Translations under genes and position numbers: made by a program
Assembly: GCF_007994225.1 (NCBI RefSeq)
Contig: NZ_VLLL01000005.1
Span: forward strand, 1,783,142-1,847,141
Source of the DNA: Stackebrandtia albiflava
GTDB lineage: Bacteria > Actinomycetota > Actinomycetes > Mycobacteriales > Micromonosporaceae
Direction of reading: 5' to 3'
DNA: 64,000 bases
In this document: positions 17,316 through 28,113 of the stretch, one piece after another
Layout: each line of letters opens with the position of its first letter
How positions within the stretch are numbered: the stretch's first letter is position 1
The notes under the pieces: model-generated
What the model saw: the letters and a program-made list of their open reading frames with translations, nothing else
The model's database searches: none
What the model was told of the DNA's origin: nothing

Positions 17316-17351
17316 GTAGATAAATTACCTACGTCAAGCCGCATTCGTCAA
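17316..17351 (-). promoter_or_regulatory. Promoter with 17-bp dyad before namZ
   Basis: Minus-strand TTGACG (17351-17346), 18-bp spacer and TAATTT (17327-17322). The dyad GTAGATAAATTACCTAC (17316-17332; 7 of 8 arm positions pair) covers the -10 element, exactly as in the GNAT promoter. Probable RpiR operator. A second TTGACG lies inside the spacer. Confidence 0.7.
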
Positions 17352-17468
17352 TAAGCGACCATCCAGTGGAACCGGCACCCCGATCCACCCCGAGAACGGT
17401 TGCCACGGCGGGCATGCCGCCACGCGCATGTCGATAGCCGAGCGTGGATCCTTGATGACGTAGGGTGA

Positions 17469-19754
<2,286 letters not shown>

Positions 19755-19755
19755 A

Positions 19756-19829
19756 CTCCGTGGGGCGCACGGGTCTCCGTGGGGCGCACGGGTCTCCGTG
19801 GGGCGCACGGGTCTCCGTGCGCCCCACGG
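19756..19829. repeat. Three 19-bp tandem repeats forming a terminator with one inverted arm
   Basis: The unit CTCCGTGGGGCGCACGGGT is repeated exactly three times (19756-19774, 19775-19793, 19794-19812). It is followed by CGTGCGCCCCACGG (19816-19829), the exact complement of 14 bases of each unit. The third unit pairs with it through a 6-nt loop. The element lies between the convergent geoA and DUF1206 genes and probably terminates both. Confidence 0.85.
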
Positions 19830-19856
19830 CACCGGTCGCCGTGGGCCTTTTGCGGG

Positions 19857-20651
19857 TCACGTCCGGTGCCAACGGGACTCGGCGAAGCAGTACACCGCGA
19901 ACAGGACGAGGCCGACGGCCACGACCACCAGCGACACCGGTCCGGCCGGTGTGTCGGCCAACGCCTTGAGCGCACCGTCGATTCCGACGGCCTCCTCTGG
20001 ATCGTAGGTGACGGCGGCCCTGCCGATCAGGATGCCGGCCGCCACCGCGACCACACCGCGCGCCACGTGTCCGGCCACGCCCAACCGGGTGATGGTCTTG
20101 CGGGCTTCGGGAGTGGTGACCCGCATGTCCTTCATGAACTCACGGGTCCAGCCCTGATACATCCAGTAGCAGCCCAGGGCGATCACGCCCAGCGCGACGA
20201 CACCGACCAGGAACGGACCACCGGGAAGTTCGAACAACGCCCGAGTGGCGTCCCGCGACTGCGAGTCCGTGGAGGCGGCTTTCTTACCGCCGATCAGCAG
20301 GCCGAGGATCGAGAACACCAGCAGCAGATACACCACGAACCGCCCGCCGGACTCGACGCGGTCGCGCGCCCGGCCGCCACCGAAGACCGCCTCACCGAAC
20401 TGCCAGACGGCGAGGCCCGCCAGGCCCACCGCCATGACCCACAGCAGTACCTCACCCAGCGGCTGGGCGGCGACCAGGTGGATCGCGCCGCTCTTGTCGG
20501 CCTCCTTCCCGCCACCACCGAAGGCGACCTGAATCGCCAGGATCCCCAACAGCGCGTAAAGGACGCCTCTGGCGGCGAATCCCACCTTCGCCAGCAGGGA
20601 CAACGCCGGGTGGTCGGCGGCTCGTCGGGCGGTTCCAGACAGACGGGACAT
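19857..20651 (-). CDS. DUF1206 integral membrane protein
   Basis: 264 residues from ATG 20651, with GAGGAGG upstream. The sequence shows three repeated units, each with two membrane helices, beginning with similar G-x-x-A-R-G-x-(L/V) turns (VGFAARGVLYALLG near residue 24, GVAGHVARGVVAVAAG near 190), which is the DUF1206 pattern of six helices. The family is widespread in actinomycetes and cyanobacteria; its function is unknown. Convergent with geoA; its promoter lies in the 75-nt gap before the NACHT gene stop. Confidence 0.85.
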   Translation of the reverse strand: MSRLSGTARRAADHPALSLLAKVGFAARGVLYALLGILAIQVAFGGGGKEADKSGAIHLVAAQPLGEVLLWVMAVGLAGLAVWQFGEAVFGGGRARDRVESGGRFVVYLLLVFSILGLLIGGKKAASTDSQSRDATRALFELPGGPFLVGVVALGVIALGCYWMYQGWTREFMKDMRVTTPEARKTITRLGVAGHVARGVVAVAAGILIGRAAVTYDPEEAVGIDGALKALADTPAGPVSLVVVAVGLVLFAVYCFAESRWHRT

Positions 20652-20726
20652 CACGGATGCCTCCTCGGGGGTGATGGGGCCACCGACTGTCCATACCCGC
20701 GCCGACGGCACGGCAACCGGTACCGT

Positions 20727-23700
20727 TCAGGAGCGGGCCAGCACCACGACGTCGGCCGGCGTCCACTCCCCCGCCACCCGGCATCGCAACACCAGCAGTG
20801 CCCGAGCGGCACCGCGCAGCGACGAGGCGGCCTCGGCGAGCCGTGCGGCCGACTCCGCCGGAACCGTCCCGGTGAGTCGGTCCATCGCCGCGGCGGCCGC
20901 GTACATCCCGAGCCCGGCGCACCGTGCCGCGGTCTCGTCGTATCCGGCCCTGCGGCGCAGGAAGGGGTCCGTCAACACGGCTGCCTCCTGGATGACCCGC
21001 ACCGCCATGGGCGACATGGTGTCGGTGGGATCGGCGCGTGCCACGGCGGTGGCGATGCGTTCCGCGCGGCGGAGGGCCGCCGGGACACCGTCGGGATGCA
21101 GGTGGTCGGCTTCGGCGGTCGTTGTCGAGGCGAGGAAGTCGTCGAACCCGTCACTCGCCTCGGCGGCCCCCGCCACGTCCGGCTGTTCCAACCACCGTGC
21201 CGTCAGCAGCAGCCACGCCCGGATCGCCAGCAGTTCGGCCCGCCCCAGACGTTCGGGGACGGCGCCGATCCGGGTGAGCAGTCGCACGAGTGACGTCTCG
21301 GAGACTCTGCCCACGTCGGAGTCGGCGGCGCGGCGCCACAGGTCGGTGGACGTCGGCCGCAGAAACCTGTGCCGGGCCAGGACGTAGCTCAACGCCGCCG
21401 CCACGTGCGGTTCGGTGTCGTCGGATTCGTCGTACGCCTGCGCGAAGCCGTAGGCGTGGGTGAAGTTGACCGTGTGGTCGAAGCGGTCGGTGAACTCCCC
21501 GTCGGAGGCGACGCCGCGGTGATACGCCAGCGCGATCATGAGGAACACGCCGAGTTCCCTGCGGTCCGCCAGCACCCCGTCACGCCACCTGTCGGCGCCG
21601 ATCCGGAACGGGTCCGCCGCGCCGGGTGCGAGGAACAGGTCCACGCCGCGCGGCCCGGTCCCCCACACCGGCCGGGTCGCGGCGTCGAGCACCAGCCGCA
21701 CCGCCGGATCGGCGAGTTCGGCCCAGGTGGGGAGCCGGTAGGCGGTCCCGTCGTCGAAGAAGGAGTTGACCCACGCGACGAACCTGCGGACGTCGCCGGC
21801 CCAGGCGCCGTGGACCGGGGCGAGCGGGTCGGCGGCCGGACGCGCGTCGGCGGCGGGCCGGCGTCCGTCCCGGCTCATGTCCGCCTGGAACAGCCGCCAC
21901 AGACCGTCGTCGACCGGCCGACCGCACAGTTCCACGTCCCCGGACAACCGCACGGTCTCGTGCAGGTCGTGGGAGATGCGCACCGCCGCCACCAGCGCCC
22001 GTCCGTCGTCGTCGGTGGGCGGAGTCCCGTTCAACAGGTCGTCGAGCTGGGCACGCAGCCGCGGGTCGAGTTCCCTGGGCCGCTTCGCGCACTCGAAGGC
22101 CAACGCGAGCGCGTGCACCGATCCCGACCGCAGGCACGTCTCGACGACGGTCGAGGCGTCGGACGCCTCGGTCCACAACAGGATGGTCTCCCGCCACCAC
22201 GGGTCGTCGATGCGCGCGGACAGCGCGTCGTCGGCGGGGCCGTCGGCCAGCTCGGTGGACGCCAGGTACTCCTGGAACGTCAGGTGCGGGAACGCCACGA
22301 GGTCGTCCCGCCGCACGATCAGCGTGCCGCCCTCGACCAGGTCGGCCAGGCACTCCTCGGCGGTCGCCTCGACCGGGATGCGTTGCAGCGTCTCCGACAG
22401 CACCCGGAGCGCGAGCGGCGTCGCCAGCGACTTCACCCGCGACTCCATCATCATGATCGCCAGCCTTCGCGCCAGCAGGCCCTTCTGCCCGATGGTCAGG
22501 GTGGAGTCCCCGACGCCCTTCTCGTCCCGGCGGCGGGAGAGCAGCATCTCGCACATCTCGCGGTACAGCTCGGCGCGGCTCCCCGGGAGCGCGCCCCGGT
22601 ACCGGTGGACGTTGGCGATCATCGTCAACAGCAAGGGGTTGGACGCCAGGTCGTACAGCGCGGGCCGACGGCGCATCCGCTCCATCAGGGCCTCGGCCTC
22701 CCGGTGCGCCCGCGCCCGGACCTGTTGACCGGTCTCGCCGGTGCTGCGGCTCTCCGACACGTGGTACCACCGGTGCAGGAACGCCGCGATCTGGTCCGAG
22801 GTGAAACCGCGGATGTGCAGCCGCGTCGTGTTGCGCAACGCGTTGTCGTCGTATCCGTGGGGACGGGACGTCACGACGTACACGTTGTCCTCGTACCGTG
22901 CGATCTGATCGGTCAACCAGTCGGCCACCTTGCGTCGCGCCTCGGCGTCGCCGGTCTCGTCGAGCCCGTCGCACAGGACGAGGCAGTTGCCGCGCTCCAG
23001 GCGACGTCGTAGCCAGGCGGCCGGAACCCTGCCCGCCAACCAGGCGGTTCCGGCGACCAGGTCCGCGACGTCGGGCGGCTCCTCGGCGTCCACGACGGCC
23101 TCCGCGTGGTCCCGCAGGGTCAGCAGCACCGGCAACCTTCCGCGCCGCAGGACACCGCGACGCGCCCCGGTGGCCGCGGCGTGGCGCAGCAGTGAGGTCT
23201 TGCCGGCTCCCGGGTATCCCGCGACGGTGAAGACCCTCGCGTCGGTGCCCTCGATGAAGTGCGCCAGCGGTCGGCGCTCCCCCGGTTCCCAGCGGGTGTG
23301 CAGGCCCTCGGCCACCACGGAGGTGGCGCGCGGATCGAGGCTGACGTCGACATAGACCTCCGGGAGCCACAGCGCGAACGGCCCCTGTGTGGTGAGACCG
23401 TGCAGTTCGAGTTCGCGGGCGTGCCGCCGGATTCGTTTCACGAAGGTGCGGCGGTGCCCGAGCAGCGCGGCGCTCAACACCGAGTCCGCAGAGTCGGCGA
23501 TGCGCTGCACCCAGCGGTCGGCGACGTCGCCACCGACTCGGCCGACGAACCGCAGCACCGCCAGGGCGGCCCAGTAGGCCGCCAACGCCAGGACGCTCTC
23601 CAGCGGGTTGGCGGCGATGGCGTCCCAGAACTGGGTCGCGATGATCCCCGGAGGCGCTAAAGCCAACAGCGCCAGCAGGGAGGTCGCGATCACCTCGCTG

Positions 23701-23741
23701 GGTGAGGCCGGGTTGGGAGGGGGAACGGGCAAATTCGACAT
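20727..23741 (-). CDS. NACHT-domain NTPase with N-terminal membrane helices
   Basis: 1004 residues from ATG 23741, after GAGGTGA. Two hydrophobic segments (about residues 18-36 and 48-66) come first, then a helical region, then the NACHT core: Walker A GYPGAGKT (175-182), Walker B with LVLCDGLDETGD (about 250-262), a SRP sensor segment and LTFQEYLAS near 470. The C-terminal 500 residues are helical without recognisable repeats. STAND NTPases of this kind act as signalling switches, and some bacterial NACHT proteins defend against phages. No recognised effector domain is seen, and no typical defence neighbours. Could equally be a developmental or membrane-stress regulator. Confidence 0.85.
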   Translation of the reverse strand: MSNLPVPPPNPASPSEVIATSLLALLALAPPGIIATQFWDAIAANPLESVLALAAYWAALAVLRFVGRVGGDVADRWVQRIADSADSVLSAALLGHRRTFVKRIRRHARELELHGLTTQGPFALWLPEVYVDVSLDPRATSVVAEGLHTRWEPGERRPLAHFIEGTDARVFTVAGYPGAGKTSLLRHAAATGARRGVLRRGRLPVLLTLRDHAEAVVDAEEPPDVADLVAGTAWLAGRVPAAWLRRRLERGNCLVLCDGLDETGDAEARRKVADWLTDQIARYEDNVYVVTSRPHGYDDNALRNTTRLHIRGFTSDQIAAFLHRWYHVSESRSTGETGQQVRARAHREAEALMERMRRRPALYDLASNPLLLTMIANVHRYRGALPGSRAELYREMCEMLLSRRRDEKGVGDSTLTIGQKGLLARRLAIMMMESRVKSLATPLALRVLSETLQRIPVEATAEECLADLVEGGTLIVRRDDLVAFPHLTFQEYLASTELADGPADDALSARIDDPWWRETILLWTEASDASTVVETCLRSGSVHALALAFECAKRPRELDPRLRAQLDDLLNGTPPTDDDGRALVAAVRISHDLHETVRLSGDVELCGRPVDDGLWRLFQADMSRDGRRPAADARPAADPLAPVHGAWAGDVRRFVAWVNSFFDDGTAYRLPTWAELADPAVRLVLDAATRPVWGTGPRGVDLFLAPGAADPFRIGADRWRDGVLADRRELGVFLMIALAYHRGVASDGEFTDRFDHTVNFTHAYGFAQAYDESDDTEPHVAAALSYVLARHRFLRPTSTDLWRRAADSDVGRVSETSLVRLLTRIGAVPERLGRAELLAIRAWLLLTARWLEQPDVAGAAEASDGFDDFLASTTTAEADHLHPDGVPAALRRAERIATAVARADPTDTMSPMAVRVIQEAAVLTDPFLRRRAGYDETAARCAGLGMYAAAAAMDRLTGTVPAESAARLAEAASSLRGAARALLVLRCRVAGEWTPADVVVLARS

Positions 23742-23927
23742 GATCACCTCATCCGGGTCGAATCAGGTCCTTTCAGATGCTAACCGGTGCTGTCACGCCT
23801 CGTCGGCGCCTCGATACGCCGCGCGGTGGTGGCCGGTGTGGCCGCCGGGGCCGGAGTGGGGCGTCGTGCCTGGTGAGGTCCACATTTCAGCTCCGCGCGG
23901 TCCGATCCGGACTCTAGGCTCTCGGGC

Positions 23928-25253
23928 ATGAGGAGCCGACGAAGCCGTCTGTGGACCAGTCTCGTTGCCGTGGCACTGATCGCCGGCGTCGTCTCCGGAT
24001 GCTCCGGCGGGGAGGACGGCACCATCGTGCCGCCGGCGGAGTCGGTGGCACGGCTGACGTTGACGCCCGAGGCGGGCGAGACGGGGATGCCGGTCAGCAC
24101 CGAACTGGGTGTCACCGTCACCGACGGCGGCGTCGAAGAGGTCACCCTGCGCGACGAGGACGGTGACGCCGTGTCGGGTGCGATGCGGGCCGACGGCTCG
24201 GCGTGGGTGCCGGACTCGCCACTGGAGTACCGCACCCGGTACACCGCCACCGCGTCGGCCGTCGACGCGGAACACCGCGTCGTCACCGCCGAGACCTCGT
24301 TCACGACGATGGCCGAGCCCCGTGACCGCGTCGAGGCGAGTCTGTGGAACACCGCCGACTACGAGTACGGGCACGCGATGCCCGTGATGATCGACTTCCC
24401 GCCCGACTTCGAGGTGCCGGAGAAACACCGTGCCCAGGTGGAGCGGCGGCTGTTCGTCACCAGCGACCCGCCCCAACCGGGTGTGTGGCACTGGTTCACC
24501 GGAGGCCACCTGGAGTACCGGCCGGAGTCGTTCTGGAAGCCGGGCAGCGTCGTCACCGTCCGGGCCGCGTTGGAGGGCGTGCCGCTGGGCGGTGACCGCT
24601 ACGGCGCAGGAGACGTCACCAGGAAGATCCACTTCGACGACACGGCGAGGGTCATCGAGGTGTCGAACGAGGACAAGGTGATGGTGGCCAAGGAGAACGG
24701 CGAAGCGGTCAAGTCGATGGACATCAGCCTCGGCAAGGCGAGCACCCCCTCCTACTCCGGGACGATGACCGTGATGGAGAAGCTGGAGCACACCGTGTTC
24801 GACACGACCGCGCAGTGCGGTGGCCGGGTCTCCGGTGACGACTGCTACCGCACACCGGTCGACTGGGCACAGCGGCTCACCTGGAGCGGACAGTTCATCC
24901 ACTCGGCTCCGTGGTCGGTGGCCGACCAGGGCGTCCGCAACGTCTCGCACGGCTGTGTCAACGTCTCGGCGGGGAACGCCGAGTGGATCTTCGACTTCGC
25001 CCGGGTCGGGGACCCGGTGATCATCACCGGCACGGAGGCCGAGCTGCCCTACGGTGACGGCTTCACCGCCTTCGACCTGAGCTGGGAGGAGTTCCGGGAG
25101 GGGAGCTACCTGGCAGGACCGGGGGCCGACGCCGACGCCGACGCGGGTACCGGGTCACCCGACACCGACTTACCCGACGTCCGACACGTCCGTGGCGCGG
25201 CGCACCCGCACCCGGCACGGCGTCGCGGCGGCGGGCGGGTGCGACGATACTGA
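23928..25253 (+). CDS. Lipoprotein L,D-transpeptidase (YkuD domain)
   Basis: 441 residues. Basic N-terminus, hydrophobic segment and lipobox VVSGCSG (Cys about residue 25) mark an exported lipoprotein. Two immunoglobulin-like domains (about residues 40-235) precede the YkuD catalytic domain, whose active-site motif SHGCVNVS (near residue 343) holds the nucleophilic Cys, with the upstream His in FIHSAPWS. This is the LdtMt2-like architecture that makes 3-3 peptidoglycan crosslinks. The tail is low-complexity (Asp/Ala then Arg-rich). Divergent from the NACHT gene. No clear ribosome site; possibly leaderless. Confidence 0.93.
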   Translation: MRSRRSRLWTSLVAVALIAGVVSGCSGGEDGTIVPPAESVARLTLTPEAGETGMPVSTELGVTVTDGGVEEVTLRDEDGDAVSGAMRADGSAWVPDSPLEYRTRYTATASAVDAEHRVVTAETSFTTMAEPRDRVEASLWNTADYEYGHAMPVMIDFPPDFEVPEKHRAQVERRLFVTSDPPQPGVWHWFTGGHLEYRPESFWKPGSVVTVRAALEGVPLGGDRYGAGDVTRKIHFDDTARVIEVSNEDKVMVAKENGEAVKSMDISLGKASTPSYSGTMTVMEKLEHTVFDTTAQCGGRVSGDDCYRTPVDWAQRLTWSGQFIHSAPWSVADQGVRNVSHGCVNVSAGNAEWIFDFARVGDPVIITGTEAELPYGDGFTAFDLSWEEFREGSYLAGPGADADADAGTGSPDTDLPDVRHVRGAAHPHPARRRGGGRVRRY

Positions 25254-25257
25254 CACG

Positions 25258-25470
25258 GTGAAGCTCTCCAAACCCGCCGCGCTCTTCCTCGCCGGCCTGG
25301 CCGTCTTCATGGTGTTCGAGTGGACGATGCTGGCCTTCAACCTCGCCGAGGGCCATCCGACCGCGTTCTACGTGGTCCACGGCGTACTCATCGGGGGCAA
25401 CATCGTGCTGGCGGTCGTCGTGGCGGCGATCGTGTGGCGTGCCTGGGCTGCGGAACGGCGCCGACGCTGA
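25258..25470 (+). CDS. Small two-helix membrane protein (SCO4848-like)
   Basis: 70 residues from GTG 25258, four bases after the transpeptidase stop. Two membrane helices (about residues 6-24 and 38-60) flank a short loop with H-P-T-A-F-Y-V-V-H. Start motif V-K-L-S and the T-A-F-(Y)-x-V-H segment recall the SCO4848 family, which in streptomycetes lies near a D-Ala-D-Ala carboxypeptidase; here it follows an L,D-transpeptidase. Function unknown; a link to cell-wall assembly is inferred from context. Confidence 0.7.
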   Translation: MKLSKPAALFLAGLAVFMVFEWTMLAFNLAEGHPTAFYVVHGVLIGGNIVLAVVVAAIVWRAWAAERRRR

Positions 25471-25489
25471 CCGGGCGTTCCCGCCGGGC

Positions 25490-26524
25490 TCACTCGGCGG
25501 CCGGGACGTCCAGCAGGCCGCTGTGCGTCACCCAGATCGACGCCGGGTCCACATAGGGTCGCAGCAGGGAGATGAGCTCGCCGTCGGCGTTGCCGCGCAG
25601 CTCCTCGGAGGCGATCTTGCGCGCCACGCCCGCGAGGATGTCGGCGAGCTGGATCCGGGGATCGACGAACGACTCCACCAGGCGCACCGCCCGTGGCCCT
25701 CCGGCCGTGGTCAGGGCGCGGATGCGTTCCGGCGACAACGCGTTCTGCCTGTCGTGGAACAGCTCCACGGGACTGCCGCCGGCACCCCAGTACATCGCCC
25801 CCTGCACGATGGCGGGAAGCAGCGGGTCCAGTGGCGGCCAGGCCGGTGACTCGGCACGCAGCCGTTCCCGGAAGGTCTCCGCCCGCGCGGCGGTCATGCG
25901 CACCGCCGTCAGCGCGTCGGCGAGTTCGCCGTCCGCCGCGCGGTGCGCCAGCAACCCGGTCATGTGGCCGTACACGTCACCCGGTGTCGTACCGTCGGGT
26001 CGCTCCTTGCTGCGCATCACGTCGTTGGCCGCCAGCAGGAACGCCTCCCACCAGTCGGGGGGTAGTTCCGTGCGACCGTGGCGGTACAACCGGAGCGCGA
26101 TCCGGTCGGTGGCCGGGTTCCGGTACAGGCCCGGCGACGTGGCGTGGAAGTCGTCGGCGACGACGGCCTCGGTGAGTTTGCCGAGCAGGTGGAACTCCTT
26201 GTCGATGAGGCACACGTGCGAGTGGCCCAGCAACGGCCCCGTCGGTCCGAGCAACCACAGCAGCACCGAGCGGTGCTTCTCGCGTTGCAGGTGGTTGGCC
26301 TTGTACTCGGTGGCGGGTGACCGGATCCGGTCACGCAGTTCCGCCATGACGACGGCGGCGGCCGCCGGAGCCAGCGAGACCGTGCCGTGGGCGAAGACGT
26401 CGGTGGTCCCGCCGACCAGCTTCTCCCCCTCGTAACCGGATTCGTCGCCGGCGACCACGACCGGTCGGCCGTCGGGCTCTCGCGACGGGCCGAGCGGTCC
26501 GTCGGTCCCGGCGGCGTGAATCAC
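25490..26524 (-). CDS. DUF3800-like protein
   Basis: 344 residues from GTG 26524; GTG 26560 would add 12 residues and neither has a good ribosome site. The N-terminal VVVAGDESGYEG (about residues 22-33) and the late DPRIQLADILAGVARK resemble the acidic D-E-S-G and Q-x-A-D motifs of DUF3800 proteins, which adopt an RNase H-like fold and sometimes travel with mobile or defence elements. No membrane segment. Neighbours give no clue: it lies between a small membrane protein (convergent) and an HTH regulator gene on the same strand. Confidence 0.65.
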   Translation of the reverse strand: MIHAAGTDGPLGPSREPDGRPVVVAGDESGYEGEKLVGGTTDVFAHGTVSLAPAAAAVVMAELRDRIRSPATEYKANHLQREKHRSVLLWLLGPTGPLLGHSHVCLIDKEFHLLGKLTEAVVADDFHATSPGLYRNPATDRIALRLYRHGRTELPPDWWEAFLLAANDVMRSKERPDGTTPGDVYGHMTGLLAHRAADGELADALTAVRMTAARAETFRERLRAESPAWPPLDPLLPAIVQGAMYWGAGGSPVELFHDRQNALSPERIRALTTAGGPRAVRLVESFVDPRIQLADILAGVARKIASEELRGNADGELISLLRPYVDPASIWVTHSGLLDVPAAE

Positions 26525-26591
26525 CTCGCCATGGTAGGCGCGGACCGCGCCGCGCCTCACGTGAATATCCGCGACGGCGATCGCCGGAGGG

Positions 26592-27284
26592 TCATCCGGC
26601 GGGTTCGGCGCGTTCCAGGCGTACGCAACAACGGTCGGGGCCGGGTGCGAGTGCGGCGCCGACTCCCGAGACGGCGAGTCCGTCGAGCATGCCCTCGACC
26701 AGGCGGAGGTTCATGCCGCACACCAGCGCCGGGTGCCGCCGCGCCATGTCGTGGAACGGGCAGTTGCCCAGGACGATGGAGTCGCCGGCGACGCGGGGTT
26801 CGAAACCGTTGTCCTCCAGCGCGGCCACGACGGGGTCGTCGCCGGAGCCGGCCGGTCTCGCCCGGCGGGCCTCGTGTCCGAGCCGGTTGCCGAGTTCTTC
26901 GGCGCGCCGGTCCAGTACGGCCCGGGCGGATTCACCGGTCCGCTCCGCCTCCTCGACGGCGGCGGCGAGCAGTTCACCGATCAGCGCGTATCTCCGTTCG
27001 GGAAGGGTCACCGTGATCTGCTGCGAGGAGCGCCGGTACAGCTTCGCGGGCCGGCCCGCCCCGGGTCCGCTGCGGCCGGTGCGGCGTTCGTGGTCGACGG
27101 TGAGCAGCCCCTCGTCGGCGAGCCGGTCGAGATGGAAGGCGGCGGTGTTGCGTGGCACGCCCACCGCGGCGGCCGCCTCGTCCCGGCTCACCGGCGAGGT
27201 CTGGCGCGCCACGAAATCGTAGAGCGCGCGTCTGGTCGGTTCCGCGAGGACGGCGACCGCGGAAACGAGGGCTTCATCCGCCAT
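26592..27284 (-). CDS. ArsR/SufR-like HTH regulator with C-terminal cysteines
   Basis: 230 residues from ATG 27284 (a TTG at 27299 is possible). The N-terminal winged helix (about residues 10-80, with EPTRRALYDFV and the recognition helix VPRNTAAFHLDRL) is ArsR/DeoR-like. The C-terminal part has N-C-P-F-H, then C after 13 residues, then CC after 29 more (CX13CX29CC). This resembles the cluster- or metal-binding C-terminus of SufR-type repressors, though spacing differs. It is divergent from folE and a flavoprotein reductase and may control them. Which metal or cluster, if any, is unknown. Confidence 0.8.
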   Translation of the reverse strand: MADEALVSAVAVLAEPTRRALYDFVARQTSPVSRDEAAAAVGVPRNTAAFHLDRLADEGLLTVDHERRTGRSGPGAGRPAKLYRRSSQQITVTLPERRYALIGELLAAAVEEAERTGESARAVLDRRAEELGNRLGHEARRARPAGSGDDPVVAALEDNGFEPRVAGDSIVLGNCPFHDMARRHPALVCGMNLRLVEGMLDGLAVSGVGAALAPGPDRCCVRLERAEPAG

Positions 27285-27305
27285 GAATTCTAAAACCAAC
27301 TTCTA

Positions 27306-27335
27306 TTGACTCAATGCGGTCGGTCGTTCTAACAT
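27306..27335 (+). promoter_or_regulatory. Predicted promoter of the folE operon
   Basis: TTGACT (27306-27311), 18-bp spacer, TAACAT (27330-27335), 120 nt before folE. The region is AT-richer than its surroundings. Short 7-bp inverted arms (27300-27306 and 27351-27357) flank it, but they are far apart and could be chance. Confidence 0.5.
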
Positions 27336-27455
27336 TAACATCTCTTGTTCATAGAAGAGGTCGCGCGACCACGACGGAGACCGTCGGCACGCGCCCCTCC
27401 CGGCGACGGGTCGACCGAGCCGACCGCCGCCCACATCCGACCATGGAGTGTCGCC

Positions 27456-28094
27456 ATGAACGTCACCACGGCAACCACCCCCACCACGGCCCCACCGGAG
27501 GCCACCGCCACCCACCGGCGACTGATCCACGAAGGACCCGAGATCGACCTGCGCGGCGCCGAGAAGGCGATCGCCGACCTACTGGCCGCCTTGGGCCGCG
27601 ACCCGGCCTCACCGCACCTGGCCGACACCCCGCGCCGGGTCGCCCAGGCATACGCCGAACTGCTCACCCCGCGGGAGTTCGACCTCACCACCTTCCCGAA
27701 CGAGGAGGGTTACGACGAACTGGTCATCGCCAGGGACATCCCCGTGCACTCACTGTGCGAACACCACCTCCTGCCGTTCCACGGCGTGGCACACGTCGGC
27801 TACCTGCCCGGCGAACGCATCCTCGGCCTGTCGAAACTGGCCAGGGTCGTGGAGTGGTTCGCCCGTGACCTCCAGGTCCAGGAACGACTGACGAAGCAGG
27901 TGACCGACTGGCTGCAACGGCACCTCGCGCCCAAGGGCGTCGGCGTCGTCATCGAGGCCGAACACATGTGCATGGCGCTGCGCGGCGTCAGAGCGGCGGG
28001 ATCACGGACCGCCACGTCCGCGCTGGAGGGGACACTCCGCGACGACCCGCGGTCGCGACAGGAGTTCTTCACACTCGCCGGCATTCGCCACTGA
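27456..28094 (+). CDS. folE: GTP cyclohydrolase I
   Basis: 212 residues from ATG 27456 (GGAG 8 nt upstream). It converts GTP to 7,8-dihydroneopterin triphosphate, the first step to folate and pterins. Zinc ligands are in S-L-C-E-H-H (near residue 100) and M-C-M-A near 170; the GERILGLSKLARVV segment and the RTATSALEG region complete the active site. The N-terminal 20 residues are a Thr/Pro/Ala-rich tail. It is not beside ftsH-folP-folB as in the usual folate cluster but is paired with a flavoprotein reductase under a divergent Cys-containing regulator, which suggests a second, conditionally expressed copy; that is inference. Confidence 0.92.
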   Translation: MNVTTATTPTTAPPEATATHRRLIHEGPEIDLRGAEKAIADLLAALGRDPASPHLADTPRRVAQAYAELLTPREFDLTTFPNEEGYDELVIARDIPVHSLCEHHLLPFHGVAHVGYLPGERILGLSKLARVVEWFARDLQVQERLTKQVTDWLQRHLAPKGVGVVIEAEHMCMALRGVRAAGSRTATSALEGTLRDDPRSRQEFFTLAGIRH

Positions 28095-28113
28095 GAGGGT
28101 AGGAGGAGGAATC

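Noticed and set aside
21580-23370. Long second frame within the NACHT gene
   Set aside because: Arg/Gly/Ala-rich translation without motifs, while the overlapping frame carries intact Walker motifs.
27300-27357. 7-bp inverted arms around the folE promoter
   Set aside because: Arms are 44 nt apart and short; not enough to call an operator.
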